Source of the DNA: a virus
Strand: one strand, 5' to 3'
Length of the DNA: 64,000 bases
IMG/VR virus record: IMGVR_UViG_3300005936_000001
Location: 1-64,000 of that record
Below the pieces are notes generated by a model. It was not told where the DNA came from, searched no databases, and saw only the letters and a list, made by a program, of their open reading frames with translations. Of the stretch, positions 50,367 through 59,696 are shown piece by piece. The position numbers and the translations under genes were made by a program. Numbering within the stretch: position 1 is the stretch's first letter; every line of letters starts with the position of its first letter.

Positions 50367-51079
50367 TGCATAATACAATATTAGATAGAGAATTCAGAGA
50401 CTGGTCCGAAGAGTGTATGTACCCTTTTCAGGATACTTCCCTTCTGGTAAATTCACAGGGTATTGTTATTAATACAGATGTGTTTCTGGATGCTGTTATA
50501 TATTCTGTACTGGATGTGACTCTTCCCTTTTTTATAGCCGAACTGGATGGCTCGATAGGTACTGACACACAGATGCAGATGACTGTGAAAGATAATAACA
50601 ATAAAGTAGTGTGTACAGGTCTTGTTGATTACGGAACAGATGCAGCCCCTATAGACACATCTTATCTGTATGACACATATAACAGACTGAGCGGTACTCT
50701 GGTATATCAGCCCGCACCGATGTCGCAGTTAGTACAGCGAGTGAATTCTTTAAAATACCAGTTTATTAAAAACCAGACCTCCTTCTTAGCAGAAAGATGC
50801 TATGTTACAAGATCGACGGGTTTATCTGTTATCGAATCCGGGAACAGCAGCTATTCTGATAAAGTATATATAGTGGGAGCGAACGGAGTACATTTTACTG
50901 AGGAGAGCGGAGAGATATTCATACATCTACTGGGAGAGGAAGAAGTGATTCGCAGGCCTATAAAAACGGTAAACGGAATACCTTTTAAGCATGTATGGTT
51001 GGCGGCACACCCCAACTCTCCTCTGAAAGTAGAGACAACAGGAAGCGCTATAAAAATATGGAAAATAAGCGATGCCTAA
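50366..51079 (+). CDS. YPF-family structural protein 3
   Basis: 237 aa, TAATG overlap with the previous gene. Starts with a charged segment, then EECMYPFQDTSLLVNSQGIVINTDVFLDAVIYS, the shared YPF-x-D pattern. A later strand KVYIVGANGVHFTEESGEIFIHLLGEEE and TVNGIPFKHVWLAAHP follow. Fibre-adaptor like. Confidence 0.5.
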   Translation: MHNTILDREFRDWSEECMYPFQDTSLLVNSQGIVINTDVFLDAVIYSVLDVTLPFFIAELDGSIGTDTQMQMTVKDNNNKVVCTGLVDYGTDAAPIDTSYLYDTYNRLSGTLVYQPAPMSQLVQRVNSLKYQFIKNQTSFLAERCYVTRSTGLSVIESGNSSYSDKVYIVGANGVHFTEESGEIFIHLLGEEEVIRRPIKTVNGIPFKHVWLAAHPNSPLKVETTGSAIKIWKISDA

Positions 51080-51890
51080 TAGACTGACAACATCTGACAT
51101 ATCCTATCCTTTTGTACCGGAAGTTCCGGACAGAAAATATATAGCAGGTATACTGGACGCCAGATTTCAGGTACAGGGAGTTCCTTCATCCACAAGAGCA
51201 ACAGGTACTTCGTATAAAAAAGCGTATACAATATTAAAATCGATAACTCAAATAGTCGTGCCGGGATTTCCTCCTGTTCCTAAAACAGTGTATGTATTTG
51301 AATCTATATACGAAAAAGACGACGGGGACGAAGATGTTTATTTATCTACTTTTACTATTCTTAAAGATACAGAGGGGGTGGTGGGATATAATAATTCGAA
51401 TACGGAAGAAACTGAAAGCTATATAGTTTTTAACGATAAATTAACCTATCAGACAGGCGATCTTACTATAGCTACAGAAGCATACGAAATAGAGCCTGCG
51501 AGGAATTTCTGGTTCAACAGGACAATTAAGTCTGTATCGTTTGTAAATGAATATAGAAATTATAATACTCAGGACAGGATAGATTTGGCTAATACCCATC
51601 TTAAAACATTTGATGCTCCCGCTGCTATAAAAATTAATTCGGGGTATAACGTGACTTTGAGGTACGGTAAAGCAAGTAATATACTGGATATAGATGGAAA
51701 CGTCAGTAACGGGCTGGGGCTGGCTCCGGACAATATGTGGGATGTGGGACCGGTATGGGAGGCGGATGCTACAGGGATTATATCTATAAACGGAATACTC
51801 CCTAACGAAGATGGAGATATACCTTTTGAACACAGCCCTTCTGTATTCTTTGTACCGGGAGACGGAGAACTTAAGATAGAGATGATTTAA
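51072..51890 (+). CDS. YPF-family structural protein 4
   Basis: 272 aa, overlapping its neighbour by 8 bases. N-terminus RLTTSDISYPFVPEVPDRKYIAGILDARF carries the YPF element in a shortened form. The C-terminus ISINGILPNEDGDIPFEHSPSVFFVPGDGELKIEMI resembles the V-N-G-x-x-P-x-x-G repeat of protein 1. A beta-rich virion protein by context. Confidence 0.5.
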   Translation: MPNRLTTSDISYPFVPEVPDRKYIAGILDARFQVQGVPSSTRATGTSYKKAYTILKSITQIVVPGFPPVPKTVYVFESIYEKDDGDEDVYLSTFTILKDTEGVVGYNNSNTEETESYIVFNDKLTYQTGDLTIATEAYEIEPARNFWFNRTIKSVSFVNEYRNYNTQDRIDLANTHLKTFDAPAAIKINSGYNVTLRYGKASNILDIDGNVSNGLGLAPDNMWDVGPVWEADATGIISINGILPNEDGDIPFEHSPSVFFVPGDGELKIEMI

Positions 51891-51891
51891 C

Positions 51892-52788
51892 ATGAGTGGA
51901 AGAATTGCAGAATATAGAACAGGCTATGGGGATGTAGTAGGATATCCTGATGGATATGGATGTCTGGGCATTACGCAGGTACATATATACTGTATGGATT
52001 GTTCAGGAAACAAGTATCTTAAAGTCCCTGTCGAATGCGAGAGTGTTATAGATCAGATAATATGGACTGATTATCGGGAAACTCCTATACCTACAGCATA
52101 TACACATCTTTGTCAGAATAAACTAGATACAGGATACCTGGAAGTCGAATACCCGGATGTACCTCCTGTATCTACCCGTGGAATAACATTACGCCCTTCC
52201 GCAGCGAAGCCGACAGATACCTGTAGCACCTGCTGGGAATACGAAGATGAAGATCCCCCGGGGGAAAGAAGAGCCTGGTATAAAGATGTTGATGATAATA
52301 AAGTATATGCCGGGGATGAATTTATAGAGCCCGCACCTCCTAAAACTTATGATAAAGCTATTCTATCTCCGAGTTATTACGACTTCAATGAGTTATGTAG
52401 CGATCTATATCCCAATGAATCGTCTAAAGCGCAGGTTTTAACATTTGAGCATTGCTTAGAAGAAGTTGGTGATCTCTATAATGGTTATTTTTCATTGTCG
52501 TATGTAGGTAATGAAATTACAATAGCTATTGGGTATTTAAAAGCTGGTAACTATTTTATCGCGGTCGCACAGGATACTGTCACAGCAACAGGGGCAGGAG
52601 TTGTAATATGTACAGTGACTTATGACTCAGGGTATTTAGGGGAATTAAGTTTTGAAAATTCAATAACAGGTTTAGAAGACGGCAATGATGTGATTATTAT
52701 AGCAACGGTTGAGTGGGCATATGGGGCTATAACAGCTGTAAATCGACAGATTGCGGGACCGGCACTGGTAACAGGAAAGAGTGTATAA
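51892..52788 (+). CDS. Cys-rich virion protein (298 aa)
   Basis: Starts one base after the previous stop, with a poor ribosome site. N-terminal half: YGCLGITQVHIYCMDCSGNKYLKVPVECE and later TCSTCWEYEDED, giving several Cys pairs. The C-terminal 130 residues look like a distinct beta domain (YFSLSYVGNEITIAIGYLKAGNYFIAVA...), consistent with a tip domain. Stop and next start share a base (TAATG). Confidence 0.45.
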   Translation: MSGRIAEYRTGYGDVVGYPDGYGCLGITQVHIYCMDCSGNKYLKVPVECESVIDQIIWTDYRETPIPTAYTHLCQNKLDTGYLEVEYPDVPPVSTRGITLRPSAAKPTDTCSTCWEYEDEDPPGERRAWYKDVDDNKVYAGDEFIEPAPPKTYDKAILSPSYYDFNELCSDLYPNESSKAQVLTFEHCLEEVGDLYNGYFSLSYVGNEITIAIGYLKAGNYFIAVAQDTVTATGAGVVICTVTYDSGYLGELSFENSITGLEDGNDVIIIATVEWAYGAITAVNRQIAGPALVTGKSV

Positions 52789-53669
52789 TGCCTTGGGATT
52801 CTAATATATTTGTAACAAATGAATGTCGATTATGCTCTGAGTTTTCAGTTCTTGATAATATTATTACTGGCGCGAATGAGCGTTGTACTGCTACCGGAAC
52901 CGCGTTATTATCAACGACACACAGATTATATACGTTATATGCTATTCAAGCCGCCATTCAGGCAAAGATTACAGCGCTTATACCATTGTTTGTAAATCAT
53001 ACTTTACCAGTTGGAAGTCCGGGTAATTATGATAATGAAGCAACTATACCAATGTGGTCTGAGGCAACTATGTTGATAGCGATAGGAGCTGTTTCAAGGT
53101 TAATTCCCGGTAGATTGTTTGTTGATGCTGATTGGGCTGTTCAGCAATATAAGATTATAAATCTTTTAAGAAGTACCAATGAAACTCAAGACTGCTTATT
53201 AGACCCTAATGCACTGGTAAAGGGTAGAACTTCAGGCGCAACACCGGCACAAGCAATTATAAAATGGTTCGCCGCTCCATGGGGGAATCAGAGCGTTTTG
53301 GTTGGACATTATTTTGTAAAAAGAAGTAGCGGTTGGGTAATCGCACGACACAGTAATACATACCAAGTTCAAAATACTCGTAGTGAAATAGCAACAATCG
53401 ATGCATATTGTCAATTTAGTGGAATCGGCGCACCAACTCCAGCAGTATATGAGAATAATGATTATGTTGGTTATGGTGAGGGCGATTATTTGAAAATTGC
53501 ATCGGGCGTTGATATAGCGGCAAGTGCTTATATAACCTCAGTGTTAATGGGAAAAATTGAGACAGTCACATGCACGGCCCCTGTAACTGGTGGTAATGGT
53601 TGGTATTTAGGAACAACCGCACAGGCTGTATATAAGTTTGAGGATTATTTCGATTTCAAGGACTGGTAA
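52788..53669 (+). CDS. Virion-associated protein (293 aa)
   Basis: I use the ATG at 52788, coupled to the previous TAA. The longer frame from 52713 lies inside the upstream gene. The N-terminus NECRLCSEFSVLDN has a Cys pair and the next 100 residues are helical. The C-terminal part is beta-like (VLVGHYFVKRSSGWVIARHSNTYQ...). Base composition of this gene and the end of the previous one looks less biased than the neighbours, which may mark a more recent module. No function assigned. Confidence 0.45.
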   Translation: MPWDSNIFVTNECRLCSEFSVLDNIITGANERCTATGTALLSTTHRLYTLYAIQAAIQAKITALIPLFVNHTLPVGSPGNYDNEATIPMWSEATMLIAIGAVSRLIPGRLFVDADWAVQQYKIINLLRSTNETQDCLLDPNALVKGRTSGATPAQAIIKWFAAPWGNQSVLVGHYFVKRSSGWVIARHSNTYQVQNTRSEIATIDAYCQFSGIGAPTPAVYENNDYVGYGEGDYLKIASGVDIAASAYITSVLMGKIETVTCTAPVTGGNGWYLGTTAQAVYKFEDYFDFKDW

Positions 53670-53706
53670 CATACTTAAACAAAGGAATATAACCGAGGCA
53701 GCTAAT

Positions 53707-54690
53707 ATGAAAGTATTAAAAAGAATAACAGATATTCCAATATTATTAGCTGATTTGGAAGCTAAAAAATTTATTACTGATGAGCATTCTAACATGCCTA
53801 GGTTTTCGGGGGAAAAAGAAATACCTATAGATGTTATAAAAAAAGTAGCACACATCCGTATATTTTCTATATATGAGACTGATGAAGAAAATACATATGT
53901 TATCAGGAGAGGAGAAGCACCTCCACAGCCCTTTAAAACGATATGGGATTTTAAAGATAAAATAATAGAATTATTTCCAGATATGGCAGAAGCCTTTAGA
54001 GAAGCTTTAAAAATTACAGAAAAACCGAACTGTTCTAATTGTAAAAGAAATAGTCAGAAACGATTATTGATAGAGGCTTTATCAGGGTATATTTTAGAAA
54101 ACCCGAATATAGATATAACACCTCTTGCTGAGATTCACGGTCAATTAGCCCCGTACGTTACATCTCTTAAACAGGAAACAAATAGAATCAACGATAAGAC
54201 AGGAATTCCCAGAGAAGATTGTATAGAATGTACCGGAAAGCATTTAGCTCAGGCATATGTTTTACTTAAGGAAAGCCTTCAGACATATCCGGAACACGTA
54301 GAATATGCTCTGACACATATAGAAGAGGCTGTCGAGGTATGTCCTGCAGATAGGAAGCCTGATCTTGAAAGGATACATAAAGATCTTACAGCTATTATAG
54401 ACATAAAAGATTTAGAACATAAATCTGTACAGCACCTTAGAAAGGTAATGATGGATTTAAAGAGTAATCTAACTCTTCTGGACAGGGAAATAGGGATATC
54501 TATCTGGATCGCCATAGGACACCTTGCAGAGGCCTCTGACGAGTGCATAGACTCATATCCGGAACTGGCTATGGAAATAAGGGAAGAGCGCCTGAAGCTC
54601 ATGGAAAGCGCTAAATACGACATTCCTATAAAATACCTCTTAAATAAAGCGAAAGCCATACTTAATGTCCAAGATAAATCCCCAGAATAA
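53707..54690 (+). CDS. Helical protein with phage CxxC-KHLAQA domain
   Basis: 327 aa from the ATG at 53707 (GAGGCAG upstream) rather than 53638, which overlaps the previous gene. Residues 1-95 are mixed, then PNCSNCKRNSQKRLLIEAL. The centre DCIECTGKHLAQAYVLLKESLQTYPEHVEYALTHIEEA and the later WIAIGHLAEASDECIDSYPEL look like repeats of a helical domain with C-x-x-C-x-K-H-L-x-x-A that I have seen in many phages. It may bind metal and act as a virion or assembly factor. Its end overlaps the next gene. Confidence 0.5.
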   Translation: MKVLKRITDIPILLADLEAKKFITDEHSNMPRFSGEKEIPIDVIKKVAHIRIFSIYETDEENTYVIRRGEAPPQPFKTIWDFKDKIIELFPDMAEAFREALKITEKPNCSNCKRNSQKRLLIEALSGYILENPNIDITPLAEIHGQLAPYVTSLKQETNRINDKTGIPREDCIECTGKHLAQAYVLLKESLQTYPEHVEYALTHIEEAVEVCPADRKPDLERIHKDLTAIIDIKDLEHKSVQHLRKVMMDLKSNLTLLDREIGISIWIAIGHLAEASDECIDSYPELAMEIREERLKLMESAKYDIPIKYLLNKAKAILNVQDKSPE

Positions 54691-54943
54691 ATACTCCTAT
54701 ATTAATAGGATAACCTACGAGCAACTCTGGAGTAATAGAGGGGCTCTGGTTCTGGTATACCCTGAAATTTCAGATCAGTTAAAAAAGAATAAAGGGGGCG
54801 GATGTAGAAAATGCAGGAAAAGTAGACTTAGACGGGCTATATTAACTAAGATATTCGAATTACCTGTAGAAGGTAGAAACAAGGAAATGCTCGTAGGGGT
54901 ATTCCCAACAGCCTTATTGGAACTATTGTGGAACACAAAATAA
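54665..54943 (+). CDS. Small CxxC protein (92 aa)
   Basis: Overlaps the previous gene by 26 bases. The core NKGGGCRKCRKSRLRRAILTKIFELP matches the PNCSNCKRNSQKRLLIEAL element of the upstream protein, so the two share a small motif (C-x-x-C-x-x-x-x-x-x-R/K-x-x-[IL]). A helical basic tail follows. No other similarity is seen. Tight coupling suggests they work together. Confidence 0.45.
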   Translation: MSKINPQNKYSYINRITYEQLWSNRGALVLVYPEISDQLKKNKGGGCRKCRKSRLRRAILTKIFELPVEGRNKEMLVGVFPTALLELLWNTK

Positions 54944-55275
54944 CAGTAAAATATAATTTAACACTTCAGATAGATGGACAATGGAGACTTCAAGCCTGGA
55001 CATCTGAGACTGACCATATGACAGCTAAGATATTTGTATATCAGCATAAACTACCTGTACCTTATAACACAAGTCTGAGAAATGTATTTGTAAATATAGC
55101 ACAGCCCTCAGATATATCAGAATATCCGGAAGATACCGTGGGAACAGATTTCTCTTTCTTCCGGAAAGAATATATAGATATCGTTATAAAGGATTCTAAA
55201 TTAGTATATAATACTTTACTGCAGATGGCACAGGACATAGAAAACCTTTGTGATGCTCTGGACAGGACGGTGTAG
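54928..55275 (+). CDS. Hypothetical 115-aa structural protein
   Basis: GTG start overlapping the previous gene. Beta-rich first half (KITVKYNLTLQIDGQWRLQAWTSETD) and helical end (KLVYNTLLQMAQDIENLCDALDR). It ends one base before the adhesin start. It may be an adaptor of the following adhesin. Only position supports a role. Confidence 0.45.
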   Translation: MEHKITVKYNLTLQIDGQWRLQAWTSETDHMTAKIFVYQHKLPVPYNTSLRNVFVNIAQPSDISEYPEDTVGTDFSFFRKEYIDIVIKDSKLVYNTLLQMAQDIENLCDALDRTV

Positions 55276-55276
55276 T

Positions 55277-57892
55277 ATGTGGACTATCACCTCCAGTATA
55301 GTAACTGCCGCTCCGGACCTGTATACATCCAGACTTAGAATAAGTGTAGCGGAAGTTAATCCTTTTACTTATGTAGACGGAGTATATGCTCAAGTCTCTT
55401 CTCTTCCCGATATGTTATTGGTACCGGAAGATACAGGAGATGTATATCGCTCAGATAGCATCGATCTCTATTACAGAAGAAATGATTTCGCTACGGAAAT
55501 GCTTGCGTCTATAACTGTAGACCTTAATAAACTATATGTTATTTATAATCAGATAGAAGAAGTATCTGACGAGATTTTATTTACCAATTATCCATGCAGT
55601 TCCAGCAGTTCTCAATCTTCGGGAGAGACTCCTTCGAGCGCCTCCGAAACCAGTAAGTCCGAGAGTAGTAACTCAGAAAGTACACATGACAGCAGTTCTT
55701 CCAGTTCTATTAATTCAACAACAAGTACAAGCAGTAGTTCTTCTACCAGTTCCAGCGAGACTACTTTATCAGGAACCAGTTTATCCGAGAGCAGTGCATC
55801 TGAAAGCAGTCTGAACAGCTCAAGCTCTTCAAGCAGCTCAAGCTCACAGTCTTCCAGCAGTTCAAGCTCCAGTTCCAGTACAGAAGAATTAACTACAAGC
55901 TCTTCCAGCAGTACAGAAGAGTTGACCTCCAGTTCCAGCAGTACTTCTTCAGAAGGTATTGCTACAAGCTCCAGTACCAATTCAAGCTCCAGCGAGAGCA
56001 GTTCCTCTTTCCCTAATAGTTATTGTATAAGTGGGGCTGGGGATGAAGATTATGATGGAGATTATGGGCTGGCGGGTATTTATAATACACATGAATACTT
56101 TACTAATTCAGAAGGCAAGGAACTTTACTTTACATCTACAAGTCAATGGGCTTTGGGACAGAGGGGGATAACTCAGGATTATCATACACCTGTTACACAT
56201 CCCTATGTGTCTCCTGATGAATTACCATGGGCTGTTTATACAGGTACGGCTCCTGCACCTGATGTTGCGTCCGGGGATTGCGCCAGTTCTTCCAGTACAG
56301 AGATAAAAACAACTAGTTCGAGTAGTAGTACTAGCAGTAGCAGCTCAAGCAGTTCTTCAAGTTCCAGTACAGAAGCTTTAACAACAAGTTCCAGCAGTAC
56401 CAGTTCTTCCAGTAGCTCTTCAAGCTCCAGCAGTTCTAGCAGTTCCAGCAGCTCAAGTAGTTCAGAAGGTATAACAAGTAGTTCTAGCAGTTCTAGTTCA
56501 TCCAGCTCTAGTTCAAGTAGTTCCAGTAGTTCAGAAGGTATAACAAGTAGCTCCAGTTCATCTAGTTCATCCAGTTCACCTAGCTCTAGCAGTTCCTTAG
56601 GTATAACAAGCACCAGCAGCTCCAGTACTCCTGGAGTATTACCTACCAGCTCCAGCAGTTCCAGTTCATTCGATGAACGTAGTAATTTTGAGATAACAAC
56701 TACGGGCGCAGATTTGGTTGGTATTTCATATTCTAATGCAGTTGATTTAGTAATTGATTGGGGAGAAGGTGCTCCTGTTACTGTTAATGGAGCAGGCACC
56801 GCACAACATACTTATTCTGGAACTAATGTTTATACTCTAACAATGCGGGGGGAGTGTACTGTATTTAGATTTTTAACGAATCCGTCTAAGCTGACTGCAA
56901 TCCTGAGTCCAATAAGAGGTATAACAGGTATAACTTCATTTAATTCAACATTCTTTGGCTGTACTAGTTTAACTTCATTGCCTGTTGATTTGTTCAGATA
57001 TAATGTGGGGGTTACATCAAATGCTTTTGCCTATACATTTAATAATTGTGCTAACCTAACATCATTACCAACTGATTTGTTTAGATATAATACCCTGAGT
57101 TCAATATACAGTTTTACACAGACATTTAAAAATTGTGGTTTAACATCAATACCAATAGATTTGTTTAAATATAATACGTTAGCTTCAACAAATTGCTTTT
57201 CTGGAACATTCTATACTTGTACTAGTTTAACTTCATTACCTGTTGATTTGTTCCGATATAATACGTTAGTCTCAGGGGCGGGTTTTAATGTAACATTCTT
57301 TGGATGCACTGGTTTAACAACATTACCTGTTGATTTATTTAGGTATAATACAGAAGTTTCATCAGGTGGTTTTTATCGAACATTCTATAATTGTATTGGT
57401 TTAACAACATTGCCTGCTGATTTATTCCGTTATAATACATTAGTTACAAATAATGGTTTTACTGATACATTCTATACTTGTAATGGTTTAACGAGTGTCC
57501 CCGATGGATTGTTTAAATACAATACTACTGCCCCATCATTTATAAATACATTCCAAAATTGTTCTAAATTAGTTATGTCTCCGTGGTTATTCTATGATGA
57601 ATCGGGGGCCGTAACAAAAACTACAAGGTTTAGTGGACAAACGGTTAGTTTTACTAATTTCTTTAGGGTTAGCGCAAGTACAGCGGCATCTGCCGGAACT
57701 GCACCTGACTTATGGAACGCACATGGAACTTTAACTGGAACGAACGCCTTTACCGGACATAACGATAGTAGTCTAACTAACTGGGACGGAATACCTGAGG
57801 GATGGGGAGGACCTACTGTTAGTTCTAGTAGTTCGGAAGTAATGACTTCAAGCAGTACAGAAGCCATGCCTTCCAGTAGTTCTACTACTTAA
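55277..57892 (+). CDS. Ser-rich adhesin with PKD-like and BspA-type leucine-rich repeats
   Basis: 871 aa from the ATG at 55277; 55250 is an upstream frame inside the previous gene. N-terminal beta domain about 1-105. Ser linker to about 245. A compact domain about 248-337 (YDGDYGLAGIYNTHEYF... W..YTGTAPAP). Second Ser linker to about 470 with SSEGITSSS units. A PKD-like domain at about 471-530 (DLVIDWGEGAPVTVNG). Then about eight repeats of [LT]TSLPVDLFRYNT with C-N-F/Y spacing, as in BspA-like leucine-rich surface proteins. Tail EVMTSSSTEAMPSSS. It should bind host surface. The last gene before the minus-strand pair, overlapping it by 4 bases. Confidence 0.75.
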   Translation: MWTITSSIVTAAPDLYTSRLRISVAEVNPFTYVDGVYAQVSSLPDMLLVPEDTGDVYRSDSIDLYYRRNDFATEMLASITVDLNKLYVIYNQIEEVSDEILFTNYPCSSSSSQSSGETPSSASETSKSESSNSESTHDSSSSSSINSTTSTSSSSSTSSSETTLSGTSLSESSASESSLNSSSSSSSSSSQSSSSSSSSSSTEELTTSSSSSTEELTSSSSSTSSEGIATSSSTNSSSSESSSSFPNSYCISGAGDEDYDGDYGLAGIYNTHEYFTNSEGKELYFTSTSQWALGQRGITQDYHTPVTHPYVSPDELPWAVYTGTAPAPDVASGDCASSSSTEIKTTSSSSSTSSSSSSSSSSSSTEALTTSSSSTSSSSSSSSSSSSSSSSSSSSSEGITSSSSSSSSSSSSSSSSSSSEGITSSSSSSSSSSSPSSSSSLGITSTSSSSTPGVLPTSSSSSSSFDERSNFEITTTGADLVGISYSNAVDLVIDWGEGAPVTVNGAGTAQHTYSGTNVYTLTMRGECTVFRFLTNPSKLTAILSPIRGITGITSFNSTFFGCTSLTSLPVDLFRYNVGVTSNAFAYTFNNCANLTSLPTDLFRYNTLSSIYSFTQTFKNCGLTSIPIDLFKYNTLASTNCFSGTFYTCTSLTSLPVDLFRYNTLVSGAGFNVTFFGCTGLTTLPVDLFRYNTEVSSGGFYRTFYNCIGLTTLPADLFRYNTLVTNNGFTDTFYTCNGLTSVPDGLFKYNTTAPSFINTFQNCSKLVMSPWLFYDESGAVTKTTRFSGQTVSFTNFFRVSASTAASAGTAPDLWNAHGTLTGTNAFTGHNDSSLTNWDGIPEGWGGPTVSSSSSEVMTSSSTEAMPSSSSTT
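55600..56010 (+). repeat. Poly-Ser coding tract of the LRR adhesin, first linker
   Basis: SESS/SNSES and STEELTSSS blocks coded by mixed Ser codons, then an EGIATSSS unit. Matches the linker composition of the adhesins at 8299 and 14043. Confidence 0.8.
56288..56670 (+). repeat. Poly-Ser coding tract of the LRR adhesin, second linker
   Basis: Contains two near-identical SSEGITSSSSSS units (about 56460-56560) with long serine stretches between. Same interruption grammar as the other linkers. Confidence 0.8.
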
Positions 57893-58368
57893 TGTTTATT
57901 AGCCAACTCGATTATTCTCATTTCTTTATCAAGCTCGGGATCAAGTTCACGCTCAGCCTTAATATCCGCTTTGAGTTGTTCTGTAAGATCGTCTATGTCC
58001 AGGTTCTGTTTATACAGTTCGTTTTCCCCTTCTAATGTCTGACGCTTAGCAGCAATAACAGCCTTTATAACAGCTTCTCTAAATCCATCCGGAACATACT
58101 GCGGGGGGAATCCCTGTAGAATAGCATTGAGTCTCTGAACAGCATCAGAAGGATCCAGCATTTTCTTCTGCATTTTATTTGTAGTGTAGTTCAATATCTG
58201 AACTATAACAAAACCTCCCTGAGCATACATACGGTCTATAAACATACTTCCTGTATCTCCGGGATTTATCGGCTTAGCCTTTTTTATAAAGATAGTTTCT
58301 CCGCTTATAGGGAGTTTAAGGGAGGGGTTTCGGGTACTCCGTTTGTCTCTTCTCTTTTTTCTGCTCAT
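57889..58368 (-). CDS. Hypothetical 159-aa protein, minus strand
   Basis: Clear AGGAGA seven bases before the ATG on the minus strand. Very basic first 25 residues (MSRKKRRDKRSTRN), a short mixed core (IFIKKAKPINPGDTGSMFIDRMYAQGGFVIVQIL), then long charged helices. It could be a nucleic-acid-binding or virion accessory protein; not recognised. Its 5' end overlaps the upstream primase-like gene by 53 bases, and its stop overlaps the LRR adhesin stop by 4 bases, so the two units converge tightly. Confidence 0.6.
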   Translation of the reverse strand: MSRKKRRDKRSTRNPSLKLPISGETIFIKKAKPINPGDTGSMFIDRMYAQGGFVIVQILNYTTNKMQKKMLDPSDAVQRLNAILQGFPPQYVPDGFREAVIKAVIAAKRQTLEGENELYKQNLDIDDLTEQLKADIKAERELDPELDKEMRIIELANKH

Positions 58369-59683
58369 GAATATATCTCCTGGTTATGGATTGTAGGCTT
58401 AGTAACACTAACAATATACTTTGCTTTTTTGGAAAATCAAGGAAGTATGCTTCTTTTTTTCCTGTTTTACATAAATTAAGTAAACTATTAAGACATTCGA
58501 TATCTTCAAATACCCTTACATTAATATATCGGTGAATCTGTATTTCCTTATCTGTACTTATATATAAGGAAAATAGTTGAGGATCCTTTTCATGTTCTAT
58601 ATGAATAACATATTTTGTTACTTTATAAAGTCCTTTTTTACTATTCTGAAAAATACTATTCTCATGAATAAAATATTTTGGTACATCTTTAGGAGTCTTT
58701 GAGTAATCTGTTATTAATCTGTCTTCCATATCCAATTTTTTAAAGTGGTCTCCTATAGGTTCAAAATATTTCTCAGGCTCCCGTATCACATACAGCATAG
58801 GAAAATCAGGTTCTAGTGGAATTGTATTTTTATAAAAATAAACAGAACAATGTCGGCTGAGTCGACAACCTTGTTGAATAGCCCATGGCTTATTGTAGGT
58901 CATAAAATAAGCTTTCTGAGGATCAGTGTGTCTTAGATGAGTAGTGGAACTGGTTTTACCTGTTTTTTTATTTATATAATTGAATGGATAAAAAGGAACT
59001 ATTAAATTAGCCGGGCTTTTATTCAGGTCTGCACGTATAGCTTGAAGATGAAGCATACTTTTTAAATTCTCAGGTATAAAAAGCTCTCTTGCATTATATT
59101 GATTTCCTTGTTGATAATATATATTGTATCTATACTCTTCAGGATAAAAACTATGAAAACATTTTCCATCGTATATGGTGAATCCGACTATTTGATGTTT
59201 ACTATAATATAAAGGAATAATAACACTGGGCTTATCCTCGATAGTATAATACCCTCTTTTTTTGAGGATTATATCTGAATTAATTAAAGCATCTTTTAAA
59301 TCAGCATAAAATTCTGTAATTGAAGTCAGACCTACCGGACTCTCTGCTGAAGATGCAAATAAACCGTAGCCTAGATTTCTTAATAGCTGAACCTGTTGGG
59401 GGTTAGCTATATTTTTATCTACCCGAGCTGCATACTTACGAAACATCTTATCTGCTTTGTAATAAAAATTATCGAAAGGTTTCCCGTGTACACAGCAGTC
59501 CTCCCAATCCTTTACTGCTCCCGCGCTCAAACATCCTGTACAGTAGCCCCAGGTTAATTTGGGTGTATGCAGCAGGAACAGAGTATTTATTCCTGTACAG
59601 ACTGGACAATTGACGTAACATGGTTTATTGTAAGATATACGCGTATTAGTAAGTTCCATTAAAAAATTATTTGAATTTAACAA
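58316..59683 (-). CDS. Primase-like protein (zinc-ribbon start, no TOPRIM seen)
   Basis: 455 aa with a TTG start placed seven bases behind GAGG; the ATG eight codons later has no ribosome site. The N-terminus CYVNCPVCTGINTLFLLHTPKLTWGYCTGCLSAGAVKDW is a C-x-x-C...C-x-x-C zinc ribbon like that opening DnaG-type primases. DKPSVIIPLYYSKHQIVGFTIYDGKCF recalls the first strand pair of the primase core ('F-P-x-x-d-x-x-G-x-x-x-G-F-x-x-R'). I do not see the TOPRIM acidic motifs, so a catalytic primase is unproven. It may be a diverged primase or a virion protein derived from one. Confidence 0.5.
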   Translation of the reverse strand: MLNSNNFLMELTNTRISYNKPCYVNCPVCTGINTLFLLHTPKLTWGYCTGCLSAGAVKDWEDCCVHGKPFDNFYYKADKMFRKYAARVDKNIANPQQVQLLRNLGYGLFASSAESPVGLTSITEFYADLKDALINSDIILKKRGYYTIEDKPSVIIPLYYSKHQIVGFTIYDGKCFHSFYPEEYRYNIYYQQGNQYNARELFIPENLKSMLHLQAIRADLNKSPANLIVPFYPFNYINKKTGKTSSTTHLRHTDPQKAYFMTYNKPWAIQQGCRLSRHCSVYFYKNTIPLEPDFPMLYVIREPEKYFEPIGDHFKKLDMEDRLITDYSKTPKDVPKYFIHENSIFQNSKKGLYKVTKYVIHIEHEKDPQLFSLYISTDKEIQIHRYINVRVFEDIECLNSLLNLCKTGKKEAYFLDFPKKQSILLVLLSLQSITRRYIHEQKKEKRQTEYPKPLP

Positions 59684-59696
59684 AAGGTACCTCGTT

